DNA from: Pauljensenia sp902373545 | Lineage (GTDB): Bacteria > Actinomycetota > Actinomycetes > Actinomycetales > Actinomycetaceae | Reading direction: 5' to 3' | DNA length: 64,000 nucleotides | Assembly (NCBI RefSeq): GCF_041432775.1 | Contig: NZ_JAPWAG010000007.1 | Coordinates: forward strand, 48,268 to 112,267 | Shown: piece after piece, positions 58,747-64,000 of the stretch | Numbering within the stretch: the first letter of the stretch is position 1 | How the letters are laid out: every line of letters starts with the position of its first letter | Program-made: the position numbers and the translations under genes | The notes under the pieces: generated by a model | The model's input: only the letters and a program-made list of their open reading frames with translations | Databases searched by the model: none | What the model was told of the DNA's origin: nothing

Positions 58747-59892
58747 ATGGGGGCTGCAACGCCGGACGCATATCGGGTCGGCGCGGGATCGGCGACGCCG
58801 GACTATCCGGGCGGCGTGCCCGCGCTCTCGCCCGAGCAACCCGTCATGCCCGGCACCCCCTCAGCCACCGCGCCAGTAGCAAAGGAAACCTTCGCTCCCG
58901 CGGCCTCGTCCGTGCTCAAGGATGGGCACCCGCAGATCGCTGCGCTGTCTCCCGACGTCGAACGCACCATCATCGCGCGCGTTCCGCCTCGCGACAGGTA
59001 CCCGTCGATCTCCAAGTCCTCACCGATTACCAAGCCCACCCCTGTCGTCAGGTCTGCGCCCAAGGATGAGTACACCTCGGCGGTCGTGACCCCCTCCGCC
59101 TCCACCTACCCTCAGCGAAGCGCGGAGCCCTCCGCCCCGGTGCGCCCGCCCGCGCTTCCCACCCCTCCGCTCAGCCGGTTCACGCCCCAGGATGCAGCCT
59201 CCGAGGCGCGCGAGGAGGTCGCCTCCGACCGGGAATACGCGCATCACGACGAGGCCAATGCCCCCTTCTTTGGGGACGGCGGCGAAGACGACTGGAACGC
59301 GGAGCGTGACCTGCCCTCGCGGGCCGACGTCGCCCTGAGCAGGCGCCTGGGCCCCACCCGCGCCGTTCCCGGAGACCAGGTCGTCGCACGCCTGTCCGAG
59401 GCAGAGAAAGAACGACGCCGTGAGGCGCGCGCCTACCGTTACGAAGAACTGGACCAGCGCCCGCCGCTGCGTCGCGAACGCCCCAAGCGCCACAAGCGCA
59501 TCAAACGAGGCCTGGGCATGTTCGCCTTCGGATTCGTTCTCGCCCTGGTCCTGGCCGTGGGTGGCGTGATGGGCCTGTCCTATCTGCGCACCGTCGCCTC
59601 GGACAAGCTGGCGCACTCCCTGGACGCATGCTCGGTCAACAGTCCCTACGCGCGCCTGGCAAGCGACAACACAACGCTGACGCTCGTGGCGTACGGCGAG
59701 GGGGCAAACGGCCTGTCGCAGACGGACTTCCGCTGCATCCTCGACCAGATCGATACTCCGTCCTCGGTGCGCGAACGCATGCTCATCACGCGGGCCGTCG
59801 ACGGCACGCAGGATGATGTGTGGGGTACCTACCGTGCGACCTGGACGTATCACCCGGAGGACGGACTCAACGTCGTCCTCGCCATCCGCTAG
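58747..59892 (+). CDS. Pro/Ser-rich single-TM membrane protein of unknown function
   Basis: 381 residues. The first 250 are low-complexity (Pro, Ala, Ser, then acidic) and probably cytoplasmic, followed by a basic stretch (RPKRHKRIKRG), one membrane helix (MFAFGFVLALVLAVGGVMGL, about 258-277) and a small outer domain with two cysteines (LDACSVNSPYARL and TDFRCILDQIDTP) that may form a disulfide. No family recognised. ATG 58747 has TGGAGGA upstream. The N-in, C-out topology follows from the positive-inside rule. Confidence 0.72.
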   Translation: MGAATPDAYRVGAGSATPDYPGGVPALSPEQPVMPGTPSATAPVAKETFAPAASSVLKDGHPQIAALSPDVERTIIARVPPRDRYPSISKSSPITKPTPVVRSAPKDEYTSAVVTPSASTYPQRSAEPSAPVRPPALPTPPLSRFTPQDAASEAREEVASDREYAHHDEANAPFFGDGGEDDWNAERDLPSRADVALSRRLGPTRAVPGDQVVARLSEAEKERRREARAYRYEELDQRPPLRRERPKRHKRIKRGLGMFAFGFVLALVLAVGGVMGLSYLRTVASDKLAHSLDACSVNSPYARLASDNTTLTLVAYGEGANGLSQTDFRCILDQIDTPSSVRERMLITRAVDGTQDDVWGTYRATWTYHPEDGLNVVLAIR

Positions 59893-59941
59893 GCTCGACT
59901 CTTGCCCTGCGAGCGGGGTCATGTCCTGAGATATCTTCCCG

Positions 59942-59954
59942 GCATGTGACATGC
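59942..59954. promoter_or_regulatory. Palindrome GCATGT-G-ACATGC upstream of ABC exporter operon
   Basis: Perfect 6-bp arms around a single G, 45 bases before the ATPase start. Possible operator. Confidence 0.4.
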
Positions 59955-59962
59955 GCGTCATA

Positions 59963-59984
59963 GCATTGACGGGTATGTCAATGC
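59963..59984. promoter_or_regulatory. Inverted repeat GCATTGAC-N6-GTCAATGC before the ABC ATPase gene
   Basis: Perfect 8-bp arms with a 6-base spacer, ending 1-2 bases before the GAAGGAGA ribosome-binding site. It could be bound by a dimeric regulator or hide the ribosome-binding site in a stem. Confidence 0.5.
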
Positions 59985-59999
59985 GCGAAGGAGACTCTC

Positions 60000-60785
60000 A
60001 TGTCCGATGCATCCCCGGCTGCGCCGATCGGCGACGATACCGCCCTGGCGATCCGAGGCCTCGTCAAGATCTACGGCAACCTCATCGCGGTCGCCGACCT
60101 GTCCCTCGATATCCCGACCGGATCCTTTTACGGCATCGTCGGGCCCAACGGCGCGGGTAAGACGACGACGCTCACGATGGCCACCGGCCTGCTCACTCCC
60201 GACAAGGGCACCGCCTACGTGCACGGTGTCGACGTGTGGGGCGACACGCAGCGAGCGCGCGGCCTGCTTGGCGTCATGCCCGACGGGATGCGGCTGCTTG
60301 ACCGCCTCTCCGGCCCGGACTTCCTCGTCCACGTGGGCATGCTCCACGGCCTGGACGCCTCCGTCGCCCGCGAGCGCGCCCACGAGCTCCTGGCCGCTCT
60401 CGACCTGGCCGAGGCGGGCAAGAAGCTGATCAGCGACTACTCGGCCGGCATGACGAAGAAGATCGCGCTTGCCGCGGCCCTCATCCACTCTCCGCGAGTC
60501 CTGGTTCTCGACGAGCCCTTCGAGGCCGTCGACCCCGTGTCCGCGACCAACATTCGTCAGATCCTCACCGACTATACGAAGCGTGGCGGCACCGTCATCC
60601 TGTCCTCGCACGTGATGGCGACCGTCCAGCAGCTGTGCACGCACGTGGCCATCATCGACAAGGGGCGCGTGCTCGTCGCCGGAACCACCGACGAGGTCGC
60701 CCAGGGCGGCGACCTGGGGGAGCGCTTCACCTCCCTGGTCGGAGGAGTCCACTCCGAGGAAGGCCTGTCGTGGTTGGGCAACTGA
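60000..60785 (+). CDS. ABC transporter ATP-binding protein
   Basis: 261 residues. Walker A GPNGAGKT, Q-loop position replaced by VMPDGM, signature DYSAGMTKKIALAAALIH (SAGM instead of SGGQ), Walker B VLVLDEPFEAVDP, H-loop LSSHVM. The F-E-A-V-D-P form is common in exporters of the ABC-2 type with large permeases. ATG 60000 has GAAGGAGA upstream. It overlaps the permease gene by 16 bp. Substrate unknown. Confidence 0.92.
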   Translation: MSDASPAAPIGDDTALAIRGLVKIYGNLIAVADLSLDIPTGSFYGIVGPNGAGKTTTLTMATGLLTPDKGTAYVHGVDVWGDTQRARGLLGVMPDGMRLLDRLSGPDFLVHVGMLHGLDASVARERAHELLAALDLAEAGKKLISDYSAGMTKKIALAAALIHSPRVLVLDEPFEAVDPVSATNIRQILTDYTKRGGTVILSSHVMATVQQLCTHVAIIDKGRVLVAGTTDEVAQGGDLGERFTSLVGGVHSEEGLSWLGN

Positions 60786-62461
60786 TTCGCCTCAAGCTCC
60801 GCATCATCTGGAACACGGTTCGCCGCCAGACTGCCGTGCTGGTGCTGGCCGCCCTCGGCGTCCTGTACTTCGGTGGGATCTATGCGTCCGTGCTCGTGGG
60901 CACAGCATTCCTTGCTCAATCCGAGGGAGCAGCGACCTTTGCGGCGGTGCTGCCCATCGTGGGTCCCGTTGTCGTCGTCCTGTGGCTGATCCTGCCCATT
61001 GCGTTTGCCTCGATGGACAACTCACTCGATCCCGTGCGTCTGTCGCCCTACGTGGGGCCGAGCAAGCGGCTGGGGGCGGCACTGGTCGCCGCGACCGCTG
61101 TGGGGCCCGGCGGCGTCATGTCCGCCATGGCGCTTCTCGTTCCCGTGTGGTTTGCGTTGTGGCGGGCCCAATGGGTGGCTGCCCTCGGCTGGCTGGTCGC
61201 GGGCATCGTCACCCTTCCTCTTGCGGTGCTGTGGGCGCGCGCGGTCGGGACCTGGTTCGCGGTGCGCCTTGATAGCTCGGGCAAGAAGGACGCCGTCACG
61301 ATGGTCGGCTTAATCGCCTTTTTCGTGGTGCTGACCCCGCTGGGTTACTGGATGAAGCTCCTGTCGGATAACTTCTCGCTGGAGCTGTTCCAAGCCGGGC
61401 TGAACGTCGCGCTGTGGTCGCCCGTTGGTGCTCCCTTCGGCGTTGTTGTCTCCCTGCTCGAGGGGGCGTGGGGTGCCGCCTGCATCCGCGCCCTCGTCAC
61501 GCTGGCCACGGCTGTTGTCGGCTGGCGTGTCTGGCTGGCCGTCCTACGTCCCGTCATGAGCGGCTACGCGGGTGAGATCGGTGCCGACGCGCAGCGGGCC
61601 ATCAACGAGGGACGTTATCTCATCGACGAGTCCGCCGAGCAGGAAGCGCGAGGCCAACGGACCGCGGCGTCGCGTTCGGCTGGCCTGCGCAGCGTCGATA
61701 CCTTCACTCGCCTCGGTATCGGCGTGCGCTCGGCGTCTTTGGCGGCGCGCACGCTGCGCTACTGGATCGTGGATCCGCGCCTCAACATGAACATGGTGTT
61801 CGCTATTCTCTTCCCGATCATCGGGGTGCTCTTGGGGCGCGTGGCGGTCGATGGGCAGCAGGTGCTCTTCACGGGGATCTTCCTCTACCTCGTGCCCGTG
61901 ACCATGGGCCTGAGCGTGGGAGCGCTCATGCAATTCGACTCGACGGGTGCCTGGATCGTCATCTCCTCGGGGATGAGCGGCCGGGAGGAACGCCGCGGAC
62001 GCCTCGTCGGTTCCCTCGTCGTCCTCGTGCCCCAGGCGCTCGGATACCTCATCCACGACGCCATCACGAGGGCTGGTGCGTCCGACTTCGTCTTCCATCA
62101 AGTGATGGGCATCGTCCTCTTCTCGGGCGCGGCCGCCACGACCCTCGTCGTGAATGCGCGCTGGGTGTATCCGGTTCAGCCGCCGGGTGTCTCGCCGTTG
62201 GCGACGAAGGGGACCGGTTCGTTCCTGTTGACGATGCTGATGCAACTCGCGGGATTCGCGGGCACCGCAGTCTTGCAGATCCCATCCTACGTGCTGATCG
62301 CGCTGGCCTCCTTCGGCCTGGTTCCGTTCTGGGTTGCTTACGTGGTCGCACTGCCCTGGTCGGTGATCATCCTGGAGGGGGCAGTGCGTGTCGGCGGGCG
62401 CGTGTGGGACCGGTACTCGGTTGCCGCGCTGACGACGATTCGCAGCTGGCCGGGGCACTGA
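60770..62461 (+). CDS. ABC transporter permease (ABC-2-like, multi-pass)
   Basis: 563 residues with about ten to twelve hydrophobic segments. A central cytoplasmic loop of about 60 residues (about 270-330; NEGRYLIDESAEQEARGQRT) divides two halves, and WIVDPRLNMNMVFAILFPII starts the second. GTG 60770 has GAGGAAGG 6 nt upstream inside the ATPase gene. Together the two genes form an exporter or membrane-remodelling unit; the two palindromes upstream suggest inducible control. A hairpin follows at 62483. Confidence 0.88.
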   Translation: MVGQLIRLKLRIIWNTVRRQTAVLVLAALGVLYFGGIYASVLVGTAFLAQSEGAATFAAVLPIVGPVVVVLWLILPIAFASMDNSLDPVRLSPYVGPSKRLGAALVAATAVGPGGVMSAMALLVPVWFALWRAQWVAALGWLVAGIVTLPLAVLWARAVGTWFAVRLDSSGKKDAVTMVGLIAFFVVLTPLGYWMKLLSDNFSLELFQAGLNVALWSPVGAPFGVVVSLLEGAWGAACIRALVTLATAVVGWRVWLAVLRPVMSGYAGEIGADAQRAINEGRYLIDESAEQEARGQRTAASRSAGLRSVDTFTRLGIGVRSASLAARTLRYWIVDPRLNMNMVFAILFPIIGVLLGRVAVDGQQVLFTGIFLYLVPVTMGLSVGALMQFDSTGAWIVISSGMSGREERRGRLVGSLVVLVPQALGYLIHDAITRAGASDFVFHQVMGIVLFSGAAATTLVVNARWVYPVQPPGVSPLATKGTGSFLLTMLMQLAGFAGTAVLQIPSYVLIALASFGLVPFWVAYVVALPWSVIILEGAVRVGGRVWDRYSVAALTTIRSWPGH

Positions 62462-62482
62462 CCGTCGTTGTCTCCGCTTCGC

Positions 62483-62522
62483 ACGAGGCCGGGGCTTGCT
62501 CGCGTGGGCACCCCGGCCTCGT
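62483..62522 (+). terminator. Hairpin terminator after the ABC operon
   Basis: ACGAGGCCGGGG (62483-62494) and CCCCGGCCTCGT (62511-62522) are perfect 12-bp arms with a 16-nt loop, followed by CGTTATCC. Same stem family as 12851 and 45256. Confidence 0.65.
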
Positions 62523-62604
62523 CGTTATCCCTGGTGGGGAATCTATGTCGACAATGCAGACGCATAACGGCAGCGGAAACTACGGATACCCGGTAATGTG
62601 GTGG

Positions 62605-62633
62605 TTGTAACCGATTGAAAGATCGACTAGGAA
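62605..62633 (+). promoter_or_regulatory. Putative promoter of the LARTG surface protein
   Basis: TTGTAA (62605-62610), 17-nt spacer, TAGGAA (62628-62633), 6 nt, then ATG 62640. AGGAATT could also serve as ribosome-binding site on a longer transcript. Confidence 0.4.
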
Positions 62634-62639
62634 TTCTTC

Positions 62640-63476
62640 ATGCAGTCATTTTTGCTCCCGCGCACAGCAGCCCTCACCGCTTGTCTCTGTATCGGCGCCG
62701 CACCCCTCATTGTCGCAGCGCCCGCCCATGCTGCGGACACGCCGGGACCGGCCACCTGCTACGTTGCGGATGAGAATGAGAACATTCTGGAACCGCGACG
62801 CGAGTACGTGCCCAACGATGGGACCGGCGAGGTCCCCGTCCGTCCCAGCCCCGTCGTTCCCGGCCAGTACACACTGGAAATCAGTGCACCGGCGCTCAAC
62901 TTCGATCCCGACCAACCCGATGTTCATTTCGTGTGCGAGGTCTTCTACTCTCCCCTCGGATCCGTTCGCCTCGTGGACGCCAACGGCACGGTGCTGGCCG
63001 CGCAGCGCTACAACAACGACCAGCACAACCCGTCGCGAGCCGCCGCGACGCCGCTTCCTGCGCTGCCCGCAGGCTACGAGATCGTCCCCGGGCAGACCGT
63101 GTTCGGATACGATCCAGTCGCTGGCATCGTTGACCCGAACAATCCCGCGAACGCGCGCGCCGTGGGTGCGAACACCGACATCGCGATCCGCAAGGTGACG
63201 AATAATCCGGCGCCGACGCCATCGGCTTCGACGCCTACCCCCACTCCCTCTACGCCCGCGACACCTACCCCCACTCCCTCGGTGACTGCGACGCCTACCC
63301 CCACTCCCTCGGTGACTGCGACGCCCGTGCCTTCCACGCCCGCGACACCCGCGAAGCAGACGCCTGCTCCGAAGCTCGCACGCACGGGCACGGTCGCGGG
63401 AGGCTTCGCCGGTGCGGCGGCCCTCCTAGGCCTCATCGGCGCTGGGGTGATCGCCCTGCACAGGCGTCGTGGCTGA
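62640..63476 (+). CDS. Sortase-anchored surface protein with LARTG signal
   Basis: 278 residues. Sec signal peptide (about 1-31, ending PAHAADT), a globular domain of about 155 residues with two cysteines (ATCYVADENEN and VHFVCEVFYSP), a Thr/Pro repeat stalk (about 195-240), and a C-terminal sorting signal LARTG, a hydrophobic helix (VAGGFAGAAALLGLIGAGVI) and HRRRG. LAxTG is the motif attributed to class E sortases of high-GC Gram-positives, so cell-wall attachment is expected. No sortase gene is adjacent. Function of the globular domain is unknown. Confidence 0.85.
   Translation: MQSFLLPRTAALTACLCIGAAPLIVAAPAHAADTPGPATCYVADENENILEPRREYVPNDGTGEVPVRPSPVVPGQYTLEISAPALNFDPDQPDVHFVCEVFYSPLGSVRLVDANGTVLAAQRYNNDQHNPSRAAATPLPALPAGYEIVPGQTVFGYDPVAGIVDPNNPANARAVGANTDIAIRKVTNNPAPTPSASTPTPTPSTPATPTPTPSVTATPTPTPSVTATPVPSTPATPAKQTPAPKLARTGTVAGGFAGAAALLGLIGAGVIALHRRRG
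63228..63317 (+). repeat. Three 30-bp tandem repeats encoding the Thr/Pro stalk
   Basis: Units start at 63228, 63258 and 63288; the last two differ at one base, and the first diverges in its last third. Each encodes ten residues of the TPTPTPS-x-x-A type. Copy number may vary between strains by slippage. Confidence 0.8.
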
Positions 63477-63480
63477 CACT

Positions 63481-63496
63481 TGCGTCTGTAGACGCA
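63481..63496 (+). terminator. Short hairpin after the LARTG gene
   Basis: TGCGTCT-GT-AGACGCA, perfect 7-bp arms, 4 nt after the stop codon. The loop is very tight and no T-run follows. Confidence 0.35.
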
Positions 63497-63506
63497 TCGG
63501 CGCCCC

Positions 63507-63524
63507 GCAGTTCAAATGAACTGC
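63507..63524. repeat. Palindrome at the presumed left end of the IS element
   Basis: GCAGTTCA-AA-TGAACTGC, perfect 8-bp arms. The right half may be the terminal inverted repeat of the IS (TGAACTGCCTCC...); the left half would then be the same end facing the other way. Confidence 0.45.
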
Positions 63525-64000
63525 CTCCTGTTTCTTGGACATCGAAATTGAAGTCCAGGGAATGGGAGGCTTTTCGTGTCTGTGGATCTGCGGTTGAGGC
63601 ATGATCGTTTGCTTCGTGAGCAGGCGGTGGAGATGTTTGAGAGGGGATTTGGCTATCGTTTGACCGCCAAGAGGCTGGGTGTGCCTGCTGAGGCCGTGCG
63701 ACACTGGCAGAAGACGTACCGCGTGATCGGGAGGGACGGTTTTCTTGCCATGGGAGCGAAGCAGGCCAAATACGACTATGCGACCAAGGTCGCCGCAGCG
63801 AGCGCCGTGGTTGATGGCGGGATGAGTAAACCTGAGGCGATGGTGCGCTTCGGTATTGCGAGCGCGACACCGCTGAAGAATTGGTGCAGGCTGTACCGTG
63901 AGGGCGGCGCGCAGGCCCTCATGCCTAAGCCTAAGGGCAGGCCAAAGGGATCAGTACGGGCGGTGCCCCCAACGCGTGAGGAGGAACTTGCCGAGCGTGT
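63517..64000 (+). mobile_element. IS3-family insertion sequence, left part (continues beyond window)
   Basis: The likely left end is near TGAACTGCC at 63517, about 60 bp before an IS3-type orfA. The DNA is noticeably less GC-rich than the flanking genes. The right end and orfB lie outside the window, so the family subgroup and target duplication cannot be read. Confidence 0.6.
63576..64000 (+). CDS. IS3-family transposase OrfA-like protein (3' end outside window)
   Basis: Open from GTG 63576 to the right edge (141 codons). GGGAGG at about 63565-63570 is the ribosome-binding site. The product has two helix-turn-helix units: EMFERGFGYRLTAKRLGVPA with EAVRHWQKTYRV, and VVDGGMSKPEAMVRFGIASA with PLKNWCRLYREGG, followed by the basic MPKPKGRPKGS linker, which is the layout of OrfA proteins of IS3/IS150-type elements. 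OrfA binds the terminal repeats; the catalytic OrfB (DDE) is expected downstream. Confidence 0.85.
   Translation, partial: MSVDLRLRHDRLLREQAVEMFERGFGYRLTAKRLGVPAEAVRHWQKTYRVIGRDGFLAMGAKQAKYDYATKVAAASAVVDGGMSKPEAMVRFGIASATPLKNWCRLYREGGAQALMPKPKGRPKGSVRAVPPTREEELAER

Noticed and set aside
63201..63330. Repeats at the end of the LARTG gene considered as a CRISPR array
   Set aside because: The repeats are tandem without spacers, in frame, and code for a Thr/Pro stalk.

Overview
The window is 64 kb of high-GC, densely packed bacterial chromosome. Several genes are typical of Actinobacteria (DUF3097, DUF2550, NucS/EndoMS, GlgE, a Rho factor with an Arg/Asn-rich insert, a class E-type LAXTG surface signal). 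Together with pyruvate formate-lyase and a fermentative gene set, this points to the Actinomycetaceae (Actinomyces/Schaalia type). That is inference from gene content; no 16S rRNA is present.

Layout. 1-4.6 kb: end of a TPR protein, then lepA-trmB-hemW. 4.6-7.4 kb: an AT-rich gap, a SatD-like protein translationally coupled to a membrane protein, and a DUF3097 gene. 7.4-10.5 kb: CIRCE operator-hrcA-dnaJ-rsmE. 10.5-15.2 kb: aldose epimerase (minus), pepC, a C26 glutamine amidotransferase, a sugar O-acetyltransferase and def. 15.2-18.7 kb (minus): a pyruvate formate-lyase locus in which the catalytic core and the glycyl-radical domain are separate genes, plus pflA. 18.9-23.2 kb: hom-thrB and rho. 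23.2-26.2 kb: two tandem membrane paralogues. 26.3-38 kb: rpmE, prfA-prmC-tsaC-like-wecA-like, then atpI-like and the complete atpBEFHAGDC operon and DUF2550. 38.2-41.6 kb: nucS overlapping an AlkZ-like glycosylase gene, nagA and a zinc-ribbon protein. 41.7-45.2 kb: membrane protein, lipoprotein and thioredoxin-fold/TPR protein. 45.3-53.6 kb (minus): glgX-trpS-small membrane protein-glgE-glgB. 53.8-57.9 kb: etfB-etfA-cysteine desulfurase-mnmA. 58-62.5 kb: tRNA-Leu(UAG), peroxiredoxin, membrane protein and an ABC exporter pair. 62.6-64 kb: an LARTG-anchored surface protein and the start of an IS3-type insertion sequence running off the right edge.

How the genes work together. Most of the window is core housekeeping: translation (lepA, prfA, prmC, rpmE, def, trpS, tRNA-Leu, mnmA, trmB, rsmE), energy (ATP synthase, PFL, ETF), glycogen/alpha-glucan metabolism (glgB, glgE, glgX), threonine synthesis (hom-thrB) and DNA repair (nucS plus a probable glycosylase). 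Many genes overlap by 1-16 bp, which suggests translational coupling. At least seven operon-leading genes lack a Shine-Dalgarno sequence and have a -10-like hexamer 6-7 nt before the start codon, a layout expected of leaderless mRNAs.

The most unusual observation is the split pyruvate formate-lyase: a 701-residue core that ends before the glycyl-radical domain, followed after a 13-bp-arm hairpin by an 83-residue protein carrying the RVSGYA radical loop. Also worth a second look are the SatD-like/membrane pair (a cyclase-like palm protein next to a membrane protein), a WecA-like transferase in which the usual MGDSG aspartate is absent, and the nucS/AlkZ-like gene pair.
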